Shown: one piece after another, positions 34,114 to 43,657 of the stretch
Layout: every line of letters starts with the position of its first letter
Position numbering within the stretch: the first letter of the stretch is position 1
From: Moorena sp. SIO3I8
GTDB lineage: Bacteria; Cyanobacteriota; Cyanobacteriia; Cyanobacteriales; Coleofasciculaceae
Direction of reading: 5' to 3'
Assembly: GCF_010692325.1 (NCBI RefSeq)
Contig: NZ_JAAHHW010000003.1
Span: 82,132 to 146,131 of the forward strand
DNA: 64,000 bases
Translations under genes and position numbers: made by a program
The notes under the pieces: model-generated
Database searches by the model: none
What the model was told of the DNA's origin: nothing
What the model saw: only the letters and a program-made list of their open reading frames with translations

Positions 34114-36366
34114 ATGGTTCATAACTTTTCTCCCTCTCCTCCCCCAGTTCCAAGTAGTAACGGTAGCTTTCCCCCTTTACCTCAAGGGTCACAGTCGTTA
34201 GAACCAGAAGACAGTGAGTGGGATTTAGGGCGTTGGTTTGCGCTAGCGCGACGGCGAGGAGTAGTCATTGTAGGGGTAACAGTGACAGGGATATCCTTCG
34301 TCATCCCGAGAACTTTAAATGAAGAGCCAAGTTACGAAAGCAAATTTCGGATTTTAGTAGAGCCTGTTAATGCTGAAAATGACTTAGGCAGTTTAACGCC
34401 TGGTTTAGGGAACCAAAACATTCAATCTAGTTTAGACTACCAAACCCAAATTCAAGTCCTGCGTAGTCCTGAGCTCATGGAAGTAGTGCTCGCAGAAATC
34501 AAAAAAAACTATCCTGAAATTAGTTATGATTCCTTAATTGGCAATTTAAAAATTACTCGCTTAGGGAAAACTAAGATCTTGGAAATCAGCTACCAGGGAA
34601 ACGATCCGGATCTTATCCTCACGATTTTAGACCAATTAGCCAAAGTCTACCTGAACTACTCCCTGAACGAGCGCCAGACTAACTTACGCCAAGGGATTCA
34701 ATTCATTGAAAACCAGTTACCATCTTTACAAGCCAGGGTAAATGAACTGCAAAACCAATTACAAGCCTTTCGACAGCGATATCAGTTCACTGACCCAGAG
34801 ATGAAAGCTGCACAAATCACGTCTCAAATGACCGCCTTGAAGGAGGAAAACTTAGCCCTTGAACAACAATTAGCTAAAAGCCGCTTCAATCTTAGTTCTC
34901 TACAAGAAGAAACTGGGGCTGTGGCCGCTCTTAGTGAAGCTACACTATATCAGGAAATTATTGGTCAGTTAAGAGAGGTGGAAACGCAAATTGCTGAAGA
35001 ATTAACTCGCTTCCAACCACAAAGCACAGCGATTCGACTTCTGCAAAATCAACGGCAAAACCTCCTGCCGATCCTAGAGCAAGAAGCAGAGCGAATTTTA
35101 GGAGCCAAGTTAGCAGAAGCTGTAACTGAAGTGCAAAGGCTTGAAACCCAACGTCAAACCTTATTAGTTGCCGAACAACAGCTAAAACAACAGGATCAAC
35201 AAATACCTGCTTTAACCAGACAATATAGCGACTTACAGCTAGAAATACAACTTGCTACTGAAGGGTTAAACCGTTTTCGGGCTACCTGGGAAACGTTGCA
35301 AATCGAAGCCGCCCAAACCGAGATTCCTTGGGAAGTAATTGAAGCCCCAGTTCGGCCAGTGGCTCCCATCTCTCCTAATATTCAACGTAGTATAACCTTG
35401 GGAGCTGTAGCTAGTCTTGCTGTAGGCATTGGTGTGGCTTTGATTTTGGAAAAATTAGATAACGTTTATCACACTGCCCTGGAACTAAAACAGCAAACCA
35501 AACTCCATTTGTTAGGGAATATCCCCATTAATAAACAAATAGCAGCAACGCCAAGTAATAACTCCCTAGCCAAAGTAGGAGGTTTATTGTCTAAACCTTT
35601 TACGTGGCTAATACCAGCTTTGAAGCAAAAATCAACGCCTTACATCTATTATGGGGACTCCCAATCCTCACACTTTTTGGAAGCTCTACGAATACTCAAT
35701 ACCAATATTCAATTACTGAGTTCAGACCGCCCAATCCGTTCTATGGCAATCAGTTCAGCTCTGCCTAGAGATGGGAAGTCAACCATTGCGGTTTTCCTGG
35801 CTCAAACAGCCGCAGCGATGGGAAAAAAGGTGTTATTAGTGGATGCAGATATGCGTAAACCCCAAGTTCATCCAAGATTGGAGTTACCCAACCAGTGTGG
35901 ATTAAGCAATTTAATTTTACAAACCCTATCCCCTTCAGACGTAATTGAGGACAATTTACCTGTAGCTGGCTTATCAGTCCTAACCGCAGGTCAACTTCCC
36001 TCAGATCCTACCAAGCTGATCTCTTCCCAGAAAATGGCACAATTGATGGCAGGTTTCCACGAAACGTTTGACCTGGTGATTTATGATACTCCCTCAGTTT
36101 TGGGATTAGCGGACACTAGCTTGCTTACTCCTCGTACTGATGGGTTGATTCTGGTAACTCGCGTTGGGAAAACAGATCGTTCTGCTCTGACCCAAGCTCT
36201 TGAGAATCTGAAACTGTCTCAAATTAAAGTTTTAGGGATTGTTGCTAATGGTGTTAAAGATGAATATCTTGGCCTTTACGAGTACTACAAATCTGGTTAC
36301 AAAGGCAATCCTCAACAACAGGATATGGATGAGGAGGAGAACCTTACCCCGACATTGTTCAATTAA
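34114..36366 (+). CDS. Wzc-like chain-length determinant / BY-kinase
   Basis: A 750-residue inner-membrane protein with a proline-rich start, a first membrane helix near residues 49-65 (GVVIVGVTVTGISFVI) and a Wzz domain. Coiled-coil arms (about 190-400) and a second helix near 426-446 follow the RPVAPISPN loop. The cytosolic ATPase has Walker A AISSALPRDGKST near 546, Walker A' KKVLLVDADMRKP near 572 and Walker B DLVIYDTPS near 652. The C-terminal tail has a tyrosine cluster (YLGLYEYYKSGY), the usual autophosphorylation site. Bacterial tyrosine kinases of this type control polymer length and export with Wza-like partners. All key motifs are present. Confidence 0.92.
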   Translation: MVHNFSPSPPPVPSSNGSFPPLPQGSQSLEPEDSEWDLGRWFALARRRGVVIVGVTVTGISFVIPRTLNEEPSYESKFRILVEPVNAENDLGSLTPGLGNQNIQSSLDYQTQIQVLRSPELMEVVLAEIKKNYPEISYDSLIGNLKITRLGKTKILEISYQGNDPDLILTILDQLAKVYLNYSLNERQTNLRQGIQFIENQLPSLQARVNELQNQLQAFRQRYQFTDPEMKAAQITSQMTALKEENLALEQQLAKSRFNLSSLQEETGAVAALSEATLYQEIIGQLREVETQIAEELTRFQPQSTAIRLLQNQRQNLLPILEQEAERILGAKLAEAVTEVQRLETQRQTLLVAEQQLKQQDQQIPALTRQYSDLQLEIQLATEGLNRFRATWETLQIEAAQTEIPWEVIEAPVRPVAPISPNIQRSITLGAVASLAVGIGVALILEKLDNVYHTALELKQQTKLHLLGNIPINKQIAATPSNNSLAKVGGLLSKPFTWLIPALKQKSTPYIYYGDSQSSHFLEALRILNTNIQLLSSDRPIRSMAISSALPRDGKSTIAVFLAQTAAAMGKKVLLVDADMRKPQVHPRLELPNQCGLSNLILQTLSPSDVIEDNLPVAGLSVLTAGQLPSDPTKLISSQKMAQLMAGFHETFDLVIYDTPSVLGLADTSLLTPRTDGLILVTRVGKTDRSALTQALENLKLSQIKVLGIVANGVKDEYLGLYEYYKSGYKGNPQQQDMDEEENLTPTLFN

Positions 36367-36399
36367 CTCCCCAAACTCTCTGTCAGCCTAAAAAAACTT

Positions 36400-37773
36400 A
36401 TGAAGTTCATCTATGACCCGCCCATTGCTACTAAAATCGCTACAATCAACCAGTGCTTATGCTGGGGTAATCCTGGGATTATCAATCAGGGAATTGACCA
36501 AACTCAGTTAGTCCTTGATGATGGTCACAATGAACGTCCAGACTTTTCGTTTCTAGTTCTTGGGGATACGGATTCAGACACGGAATACGGACGGAAGCTG
36601 CAAGCACAAATAGCTCAACAATTACTTGACCACATCGATACTTGTCGCTTCACCTTACACACAGGGGATCTGGTTTATCCATTTGGGTCGGGTGAGTTTT
36701 ATTTGGAGAAATTTATTCAATTCTACCAAGAGGTTTTTGGTGTTAGGAGTCCTGTCAATAAAACTGACACTACTCGACTAGTCTTTAATCACCCGATTTT
36801 ACCTGTACCAGGAAATCATGATTACTATGACCTGACGTTTCTGCCCAGATTATTTGCTCAGTTAAGTTTACCTCTACGCCGTTGGTTAAAATCTCAGTTA
36901 GGGTTGACCCTAGGTTGGGAGAGTTCTTACCAAGGCAAAGCCTATGCTCACGCTTTTCTTGATTGCTTGAGTCAGCATCACAAGCGGAGTAATTTAGCTG
37001 AGTATCTCAACCAACACTATACGGCCAAGACCGAAACCGGAAGATGCCTGCGCTACCAACCTGGTCACTTTACCCGCCTACCCAATCGCTACTATACCTT
37101 TAGATATGGCGGGCTTGACTTTTTTGGCCTTGATTCCAATACCTTTTGTAGTTCTGACTCTTCTTCTAAACCTAAGGCTGCTCCTGACCGAGAGCAACTA
37201 GATTGGTTACAGCAACGGTTAATTGATTCTTGGCATGATCCTCAGGTAAGGGGACGAGTGATCTATCTTCATCACTCTCCCTATTCAACGGAAACAAGCC
37301 GATGGGAGCAGCCAGATGCGATCGCAGTTCGTGGCCATTTACGCCAAGTATTCGATCAGGTGGCTGCTGCTATTGGTTCCCTACCGGAAAAACGCCCACT
37401 GGTAGATTTAATCTTAAGTGGACACGCCCATTGCTTTGAGCATTTGCGTACCCTTGATACTAAACATGCTGACTCCAATTTAAATTGGCTGGTCTGTGGG
37501 GGAAGTGGTGCTAGTTTGCGGGGTCAGCGCAAAGATGAGGTTGAAGTGATGGAAATTAGTCAGGGCGGTTATGTTCAAATGGTGGCGCGATCGCTTTTAT
37601 TTATCGGACGCAAAGGTAAAGGCAGAACAGCCCGCTCTCCTCATACGTTCCTACGGATTGATGTACATAACGGTGTGCCCCCTAAGTTTGTAATTCGGCC
37701 ATTTATAGTTGAGAAACTCAAGAATAAGTGGAGTAGTAGTGCTATCAAACCCTTTGTGATCCAGAATCTGTAA
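36400..37773 (+). CDS. Calcineurin-like metallophosphoesterase
   Basis: A 457-residue protein 33 bp after the Wzc-like gene, so probably in the same transcript. The metal-binding motifs appear in family order: FLVLGDTDSD near residue 48, LHTGDLVYPF near 87, VPGNHDYYD near 137, IYLHHSPYS near 289 and LSGHAHCFEHL near 340. No signal peptide is evident. The family hydrolyses phosphomonoesters or diesters. A role in removing a phosphate during glycan or lipid-carrier turnover would fit the position but is unproven. The first D-x-H motif appears as G-D-T-D, a change from the usual D-x-H. Confidence 0.8.
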   Translation: MKFIYDPPIATKIATINQCLCWGNPGIINQGIDQTQLVLDDGHNERPDFSFLVLGDTDSDTEYGRKLQAQIAQQLLDHIDTCRFTLHTGDLVYPFGSGEFYLEKFIQFYQEVFGVRSPVNKTDTTRLVFNHPILPVPGNHDYYDLTFLPRLFAQLSLPLRRWLKSQLGLTLGWESSYQGKAYAHAFLDCLSQHHKRSNLAEYLNQHYTAKTETGRCLRYQPGHFTRLPNRYYTFRYGGLDFFGLDSNTFCSSDSSSKPKAAPDREQLDWLQQRLIDSWHDPQVRGRVIYLHHSPYSTETSRWEQPDAIAVRGHLRQVFDQVAAAIGSLPEKRPLVDLILSGHAHCFEHLRTLDTKHADSNLNWLVCGGSGASLRGQRKDEVEVMEISQGGYVQMVARSLLFIGRKGKGRTARSPHTFLRIDVHNGVPPKFVIRPFIVEKLKNKWSSSAIKPFVIQNL

Positions 37774-37835
37774 ACACTATGGAATTGAGAACTGCTATAG
37801 TATAATTCGTTGATAGTCATAGGCCATAACAACAA

Positions 37836-38348
37836 ATGAGTAAACTGCGCAACATACTAATGGGTGCTGGTATAGCAGCAGTCGGTGCGGTCGGAACTAA
37901 AGTGGCTGTGGATTATTTCCGCAACCGTGATAAAGAAGAGGAGAGGGACGAAAGTGAAGGTGACGCAGAAGTTACCTCTCCCGAAGAAGTTGCCTACGCT
38001 ATCGTACAAGACAGTTCTGTGCAAAACTTCCTCGATGCTAGCTTTGGTGATGCTGGTCGTTATGTGCCCACTCGTGCGCCTAAGATGTTCGACTATCAGG
38101 ACCAACAATATATGGTCATTTGGGCTTACGACAATCAGAAAGAAAAAAACCAAATGTTGGCATTCATCTATACCGATGAGGGTCGTAAGATGGTAGCTAG
38201 TGTGGGATACACTGCTGACGCAACGGATTACAATATCAATTTAGACAGCACACCCTTCGCTGTTGAAGTGAATGGGGAACAAATTACCTCTGGTCAAGAT
38301 CAAACTGACGGAGCTGATGAAGTGGATTTTGTCCTAGCTGGTAGTTAA
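37836..38348 (+). CDS. Hypothetical protein with N-terminal hydrophobic segment
   Basis: A 170-residue protein. LRNILMGAGIAAVGAVGTKV is a possible membrane anchor or uncleaved signal near residue 5, followed by a highly charged linker (RNRDKEEERDESEGDAE). A soluble domain follows with MFDYQDQQYMVIWAYDNQKE and AFIYTDEGRKMVASV, rich in aromatic and acidic residues. I cannot assign a family. It is 62 bp after the phosphoesterase gene and followed by a strong hairpin, so it is probably the last gene of the wza-wzc-like unit. Confidence 0.65.
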   Translation: MSKLRNILMGAGIAAVGAVGTKVAVDYFRNRDKEEERDESEGDAEVTSPEEVAYAIVQDSSVQNFLDASFGDAGRYVPTRAPKMFDYQDQQYMVIWAYDNQKEKNQMLAFIYTDEGRKMVASVGYTADATDYNINLDSTPFAVEVNGEQITSGQDQTDGADEVDFVLAGS

Positions 38349-38380
38349 ATCGGATTTTTCATTGGATAATCTCTGAATAA

Positions 38381-38422
38381 TAAAAGCGATCGCTTGTCTA
38401 CGGGGATAAGCGATCGCTTTTA
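38381..38422 (+). terminator. 15-bp stem hairpin built from two GCGATCGC octamers
   Basis: TAAAAGCGATCGCTT (38381-38395) and AAGCGATCGCTTTTA (38408-38422) pair perfectly around a 12-base loop, ending in TTTTATTT. It lies 33 bp after the hypothetical gene, suiting a Rho-independent terminator. Each arm contains a HIP1 octamer. Confidence 0.75.
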
Positions 38423-38575
38423 TTTAGCGATGCAGGTACACAGTACACAGGTACACAGGATTTTTTCCTACTCCCTACTCCCTACTCCCTACTCCCTACT
38501 CGGTGCTCCCTACTCCCTGCTCCCTAAAACCCAGAACGAAAGTACTGACCCAATTGAAAACTGCTGTAAGCTATA
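38423..38575. mobile_element. TATAGC-type element with CCCTACT array
   Basis: The left boundary, TTTAGCGATGCAGGTACACA with a repeated GGTACACAG and then GATTTTTTCC, leads to seven or so CCCTACT units and the right end CCCAGAACGAAAGTACTGAC...CTGCTGTAAGCTATA. The right end matches those at 30,500 and 19,490. The left terminus is less certain. Confidence 0.55.
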
Positions 38576-38604
38576 GAGTAAACCATTTCTATAGCTTCCG
38601 GTCA

Positions 38605-39123
38605 ATGACGTCAAAAAAACGACCGAGAGAACAAATTATTGCTGATATCAGTATCAATTATGTGGAACGATATGTATTCTTATGTGGTTACTCAGTAGAA
38701 CGAGTTGAGCTTGAGTACACTTATGGGTTTGACCTAATTATCTTTACCTATGATGCCAATTGTGAACTTGAAAATGGTAAAATTTACGTCAAGCTAAAGG
38801 CAACCGATTTTCTGAGCATGCTAGCCGCTGATCAAGAAACAATCGGCTTTCCCCTAGGACGCTCAGACATAGAGCCATGGTTAAAAGAACCAATGCCATG
38901 TATTCTGATTGTATACGATGCTCAGCTCGATCTAGCCTATTGGCTGTACTTGCAAGCCTACTTTGAAAACTGGGAAAACTTTGATCCATGGCAAATGGAA
39001 GAAACGATTACTGTTAATCTTCCTAAAAAGAATATTGTCAATCAAGATGCCATTAAAAAATTCGCTCGATATAAAAATGATGTGCTGCGCCAGTTACCGG
39101 GAGTGATTCGTCATCGTGCTTAG
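38605..39123 (+). CDS. DUF4365-like hypothetical protein
   Basis: About 172 residues from ATG at 38605 (MTSKKRPREQIIADISINYV); the frame open further upstream lies in the repeat element. The core VFLCGYSVERVELEYTYGFD and IIFTYDA, then IYVKLKATDFLS, resembles the DUF4365 fold. There the D and K of YGFDLIIF...IYVKLKAT would match the D...(E/Q)xK acidic and lysine positions of a restriction-endonuclease-like site, with V-K-L-K instead of (E/Q)-x-K. MPCILIVYDAQLDLAYWLY is the next strand pair. Function unknown. It stands alone between two repeat areas. Confidence 0.65.
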   Translation: MTSKKRPREQIIADISINYVERYVFLCGYSVERVELEYTYGFDLIIFTYDANCELENGKIYVKLKATDFLSMLAADQETIGFPLGRSDIEPWLKEPMPCILIVYDAQLDLAYWLYLQAYFENWENFDPWQMEETITVNLPKKNIVNQDAIKKFARYKNDVLRQLPGVIRHRA

Positions 39124-39339
39124 AAACGTTATTTTTGAAGAGTGTGAGCATTTAGCGGTTAGCGGTCAGCTCTCAGCAGTCAGCCATCAGTGCTCAGCTC
39201 TCAACAAATCAACAAAATGATTACCTGTTGTCTTGATGCAAAGCGCGAGTGGGGGGAACCACAGCAAAGCGCGAGTGGGGGAAAGCTCCAATACCCCGCT
39301 GCCTCACCATCTCCCCACACTCGACCATTGACTCTGGAC

Positions 39340-42309
39340 TTAGATATACGCCTCCATTCCCTCACAAGAACAAACCAAATTCCTATCCCCAAAGGCATTA
39401 TCTATGCGCCCTGCCACAGGCCAAAACTTGTGTTCCCTTAACCAAGATGCAGGATATGCAGCTTCTTCACGGGTATAGGGATGAGTCCATTCACTGACTA
39501 TCAAGGCTTCTGCAGTATGGGGAGCATTCTTCAGCTGATTGTCCCTTTGGTCTACCTGACCCGATTCAATCGCTTTAATTTCCTGGCGGATGGCAATCAT
39601 GGCATCACAGAAACGGTCGAGTTCCTCCTTCGACTCGCTTTCAGTAGGTTCCACCATCATTGTCCCCGCTACAGGCCAGGATACTGTTGGAGCATGGAAA
39701 CCATAATCCATCAGGCGTTTGGCAATATCATCCACTTCGATGCCCGCAGACTTTTTAAGCGATCGCAAATCCACAATACACTCATGAGCTACTAATCCAT
39801 TGTTCCCCTTGTACAGAACAGGATAGTAAGGGTCTAACCGCTTAGCCATGTAATTAGCATTAAGAATAGCCACCTTAGTCGCCTCAGTTAACCCCGCACT
39901 CCCCATCATGGCAATATACATCCAGGAAATCGGTAGAATGCTGGCACTTCCCCAGGGTGCAGCAGAAATTGCACCAATAGATAAAGTGGAAGGTTGAGAC
40001 TGTAAGGTTTTGGGCAGGAATGGTACTAAGTGAGGCATCACCCCAATTGGTCCCATGCCAGGTCCACCCCCACCGTGGGGAATACAGAAGGTTTTGTGCA
40101 GGTTCAGGTGACACACATCCGCCCCAAAGTCCCCCGGACGGCACAGTCCCACTTGGGCATTCATATTCGCCCCATCCATATAAACCTGCCCCCCATGGTT
40201 GTGGACAATGGCACAGATATCTTTAATCTCTTCTTCAAACACACCATGGGTAGAGGGATAAGTCACCATCAGAGCAGCTAGGTTTTGGCTATGGTGCTCG
40301 GCCTTCTTCCTCAAATCATCTAAATCAATGTTGCCCATCTCATCACAAGCAACAGCCACCACCTTTAAGCCAGCCATCACCGCACTGGCGGGATTGGTGC
40401 CATGGGCAGAAGTAGGAATTAGACAGATATTGCGATCGCTTTCTCCCCGGTTTTGATGGTACTTACAAATAGTGAGTAATCCTGCATATTCCCCTTGGGA
40501 ACCAGCATTAGGTTGAAGAGAAATGCCAGCAAAGCCAGTAATTTCTGCTAACCATTCTTCCAGCTGCTGGAATATAATTTGATATCCGTGAGTTTGGGAC
40601 AGGGGAGCAAACGGATGAATCTTGCCAAATTCCGGCCATGTCACTGGCATCATCTCAGCAGTGGCATTCAGCTTCATGGTACACGAACCCAGAGGAATCA
40701 TGGAGGTGTTTAGAGCCAAATCCTTACTTTCCAGGCGGTGCAAATAGCGCAGTAACTCTGTTTCTGAGTGATAGCGGTTGAATACTGGGTTGGTTAAGTA
40801 GGTACTACGGCGAGCAAATGGTTCATTAAAATCAGCTGTCACCTTAGTTGTTACCTCAGCCGCCAACTCTTCCACAGTAAAGAGTAGGGATGCACTGCTG
40901 GGTTCCCCTAAACTTGCAAAAATTTCCCACAAGTCTACTAAATCCCCAGCCGTCGTTGTCTCATCCAGGGAAATCCCGATAGTAGTTGAATCAATAATAC
41001 GTAGGTTAATTTGACGTGCTTCAGCTGCTTCGATAATTCCGGACACAGAGCGATCGCTTAATTCTACGCGCAAGGTATCAAAAAACGGTTCTGAGCTAAT
41101 ACTGTAACCTAAGCGTTTCAGTCCCTCCGCCAGGATAACCGTTAATTGATGAATTCTCTCGGCAATACGTTTGATTCCCTCTCGCCCATGATAAACTGCA
41201 TACATTGAAGCTATCACCGCCAACAGCACTTGGGCAGTACAAATATTGCTCGTAGCTTTGTCACGACGGATATGTTGTTCACGGGTTTGCAGTGCCAAGC
41301 GCAGTGCTGGTTTACCATTAGCATCTTTTGATACACCAACGATACGTCCTGGTACTTGCCGTTTATAAGCTGCCCGAGTAGCAAAATAAGCTGCATGAGG
41401 TCCCCCATATCCTAAGGGAACACCGAAGCGCTGGGTACAACCTATGGCAATATCAGCTCCGAATTCTCCAGGGGGTGTAAGTAGGGTAAGGCTTAGAATG
41501 TCAGCTGCCACAGTTACTAAGGCTTTAGCACCATGAGCCTTATCAATAAATTCCCGATAATCGTATATCGTGCCATCCGTTGCTGGGTACTGAAGCAGAG
41601 CTCCAAAAATATCTTGGTCAAATTCAAAAGTGCGGTGGTCACCAACAATCACCTCAATTCCCAAAGGTCTAGCCCTGGTTTGTACCACTGCGATAGTTTG
41701 GGGATGACAGGTTTGGGAAACAAAGAAGTGTTTGGCTTTCGTCTTACACAGACCATAGCTCATGCTCATAGCTTCCGCTGCTGCTGTTCCTTCATCCAAC
41801 AAGGAAGCATTAGCAATTTCCAGACCAGTCAAGTCTATAATCATTGTCTGGAAATTGAGTAGTGCTTCGAGTCGCCCCTGAGCAATTTCTGCTTGGTAAG
41901 GGGTGTAAGCCGTGTACCAACCAGGATTTTCTAGGATATTCCGTTGAATTACAGGTGGGGTAATGCAGTCGTAATATCCCATGCCAATGACAGACCGGAA
42001 TACTTGATTCTTAGAGGCAATTTCTTTTAGCTGAGCCAGGGCAGCATACTCGCTTTGGGCTGGTGGTAACTGCAGGGGTTGATTAAGCCAAATAGCGGCG
42101 GGTACAGTTTGCTCAATCAGGCTATCTATAGTGGATATACCCAGGACCTTGAGCATTTGCTCTATTGCATCTGGATTTAGACCTATGTGTCGATTGACAA
42201 AAGCATCGGTAGATGGTAGTGTTTGTGATGCGGAAAGATTGGGGTCAGATTTCAGCAACGACTGAGTATTTGCTCTATTTTTTTGATCCTGGATATCCAA
42301 ATTCTGCAT
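39340..42309 (-). CDS. gcvP: Glycine dehydrogenase (decarboxylating), P protein
   Basis: A 989-residue PLP enzyme of the glycine cleavage system, of the long single-chain type with two homologous halves. It decarboxylates glycine and passes the aminomethyl group to lipoyl-GcvH, important in cyanobacterial photorespiration. [17 protein letters not shown] is the N-terminal signature. [40 protein letters not shown] and [12 protein letters not shown] belong to the first half. In the second half the PLP lysine is about K739 in [17 protein letters not shown]. The length matches the family. gcvH lies 321 bp upstream in the same direction. No gcvT is in the window. Confidence 0.97.
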   Translation of the reverse strand: MQNLDIQDQKNRANTQSLLKSDPNLSASQTLPSTDAFVNRHIGLNPDAIEQMLKVLGISTIDSLIEQTVPAAIWLNQPLQLPPAQSEYAALAQLKEIASKNQVFRSVIGMGYYDCITPPVIQRNILENPGWYTAYTPYQAEIAQGRLEALLNFQTMIIDLTGLEIANASLLDEGTAAAEAMSMSYGLCKTKAKHFFVSQTCHPQTIAVVQTRARPLGIEVIVGDHRTFEFDQDIFGALLQYPATDGTIYDYREFIDKAHGAKALVTVAADILSLTLLTPPGEFGADIAIGCTQRFGVPLGYGGPHAAYFATRAAYKRQVPGRIVGVSKDANGKPALRLALQTREQHIRRDKATSNICTAQVLLAVIASMYAVYHGREGIKRIAERIHQLTVILAEGLKRLGYSISSEPFFDTLRVELSDRSVSGIIEAAEARQINLRIIDSTTIGISLDETTTAGDLVDLWEIFASLGEPSSASLLFTVEELAAEVTTKVTADFNEPFARRSTYLTNPVFNRYHSETELLRYLHRLESKDLALNTSMIPLGSCTMKLNATAEMMPVTWPEFGKIHPFAPLSQTHGYQIIFQQLEEWLAEITGFAGISLQPNAGSQGEYAGLLTICKYHQNRGESDRNICLIPTSAHGTNPASAVMAGLKVVAVACDEMGNIDLDDLRKKAEHHSQNLAALMVTYPSTHGVFEEEIKDICAIVHNHGGQVYMDGANMNAQVGLCRPGDFGADVCHLNLHKTFCIPHGGGGPGMGPIGVMPHLVPFLPKTLQSQPSTLSIGAISAAPWGSASILPISWMYIAMMGSAGLTEATKVAILNANYMAKRLDPYYPVLYKGNNGLVAHECIVDLRSLKKSAGIEVDDIAKRLMDYGFHAPTVSWPVAGTMMVEPTESESKEELDRFCDAMIAIRQEIKAIESGQVDQRDNQLKNAPHTAEALIVSEWTHPYTREEAAYPASWLREHKFWPVAGRIDNAFGDRNLVCSCEGMEAYI

Positions 42310-42630
42310 AGTAAATCAATTTGTGAATTAAGCAGCGAAGGCGGGGGTCACTTTTGATGGCTGTGACCCCCTAAGTTGGTAAATCTGTAAATCTATAGAT
42401 ACACAAAGCCCGGATGTATAACTAAAGCGATTTAGAACTAAAGCAATTTAGTTCTAAATATACAATATGAAAACCTAGCATTTGACAAGCTAGGGGTGTT
42501 GCTAGATTGATTCTAGATACACAACTTTACACAGCTGGGTGTAGTGATGACAACCCTATTTATCAGCTTTTTACAGAACCTTCGCTATAGCTGTATCTTA
42601 AGTTACTTGCTGTTAAACCCAATTTATAAT
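42310..42630. promoter_or_regulatory. gcvH-gcvP spacer with 13-bp palindrome
   Basis: ATTTAGAACTAAA (42430-42442), GCAA, then TTTAGTTCTAAAT (42447-42459) is a perfect stem. It could stop the gcvH transcript or act as an operator for gcvP. A 6-bp CCTAGC/GCTAGG pair lies next to it. I see no glycine-riboswitch pattern. Confidence 0.5.
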
Positions 42631-43038
42631 CTACTCTGCCTCGACTTTGGCACGGTACTCCTCAGCAGAAAGGACACCCTCCAGTGGGTTATCAGGGTCA
42701 TTCAGCCGCACTTTAATTAACCAGCCTTCACCATAGGGGTCTTCTGCAATCTGTTCAGGAGCCTCGATCATCTCCTCATTTCTTTCTACCACCGTACCCG
42801 ATACCGGGGAATATAGATCCGAAACTGCCTTGACCGATTCAATGGTACCAAAGCTTTTGTCATTTTCTTTGTTACCCTTCTCGATAGTGTCGTCAATTTC
42901 TGGGAGTTCCAGAAGAACTAAGTCACCCAGTTGGTCAATGGCAAAGGCGGTAATACCAATAGTGGCAATTTCTCCATCAAGCCGTACATATTCGTGGCTA
43001 TCAAGGTATTTCAGGTCATCAGGATATTCAAAGGCCAT
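42631..43038 (-). CDS. gcvH: Glycine cleavage system H protein
   Basis: A 135-residue lipoyl-carrier protein. It begins [40 protein letters not shown] is the characteristic beta segment, and the lipoylation site is K70 in [14 protein letters not shown]. The end ([17 protein letters not shown]) matches the family. It shuttles the aminomethyl group from GcvP to GcvT. Its length and all core residues are normal. Confidence 0.97.
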   Translation of the reverse strand: MAFEYPDDLKYLDSHEYVRLDGEIATIGITAFAIDQLGDLVLLELPEIDDTIEKGNKENDKSFGTIESVKAVSDLYSPVSGTVVERNEEMIEAPEQIAEDPYGEGWLIKVRLNDPDNPLEGVLSAEEYRAKVEAE

Positions 43039-43145
43039 GTCAAGTCCAAAATCAGCAGCAATGCTAATTATCCTTCCTCATTTGTCTTTCGTCCAGCAGC
43101 CTTTGACAGTTGACCGTTGACCGTTGACAGGAAACCCTAAGGATT

Positions 43146-43349
43146 TCAGTAGGCAAGCATTTCTAGAGTTTCACGTAAGTAACGACGCACTCGGCTATCA
43201 AGACTGTAATCCTGAAATTGTTCACCCAAGGGATGTTCCATTTGCCAGCGTTGGAATCCTGAACTAGCGGCTATGGCTTGTTTAAGACTGTCCCAAACTT
43301 GAGTGTCGTGATCTAATGGTCCGGATTCGGATTTAACGAAGCTTGCCAT
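43146..43349 (-). CDS. Small conserved hypothetical protein
   Basis: About 67 residues from ATG at 43349 (MASFVKSESGPLDHDTQVWD), with AAGGTG just upstream; an earlier in-frame ATG at 43394 would add 15 residues. It is predicted helical (SLKQAIAASSGFQRW, DSRVRRYLRETLEMLAY). It lies upstream of gcvH in the same direction. I recognise the pattern as a cyanobacterial hypothetical but know no function. Tryptophans and a conserved-looking Arg-Arg-Tyr near the end are candidate interaction residues. Confidence 0.6.
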   Translation of the reverse strand: MASFVKSESGPLDHDTQVWDSLKQAIAASSGFQRWQMEHPLGEQFQDYSLDSRVRRYLRETLEMLAY

Positions 43350-43618
43350 ATGCACCTTACCAAAATTTAATACAGATGAATCTAGTTGGGTCATGCTTAA
43401 GTGGTAAACTATTAAGCTTACCTGTACACTATCCTATCTGCTTTTTTAGGATTGTGCTTTTAGCAACACTTAATACTTACAATTTGGCAGGGTTAGGGTT
43501 GGAGGTTATCGGTTAACAGGTTAAAAGTTGCTTTGGATGGAACCTTGACAATTGCAAGCTTGCCACAGAGCAACTCGTCTCAATAACCTTTAACCTTCAA
43601 CCTTAAACAAAACAACCT

Positions 43619-43640
43619 ACCCGGCAATGGATGCCTGGGT
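43619..43640 (-). terminator. Putative terminator after infB
   Basis: On the minus strand ACCCAGGCA-TCCAT-TGCCGGGT forms a stem with one bulge, followed by AGGTTGTTTTGTTTAAGG. It starts 18 bp after the infB stop. Confidence 0.5.
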
Positions 43641-43657
43641 AAGAACACCCCTCAGCC

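Noticed and set aside
33890-34192. 100-residue minus-strand frame between wza-like and wzc-like genes
   Set aside because: It overlaps the wzc-like start, and has no domain and no ribosome-binding site.
42310-43145. Glycine riboswitch before gcvH or gcvP
   Set aside because: I see no tandem aptamer-like conserved stems; only a simple palindrome.
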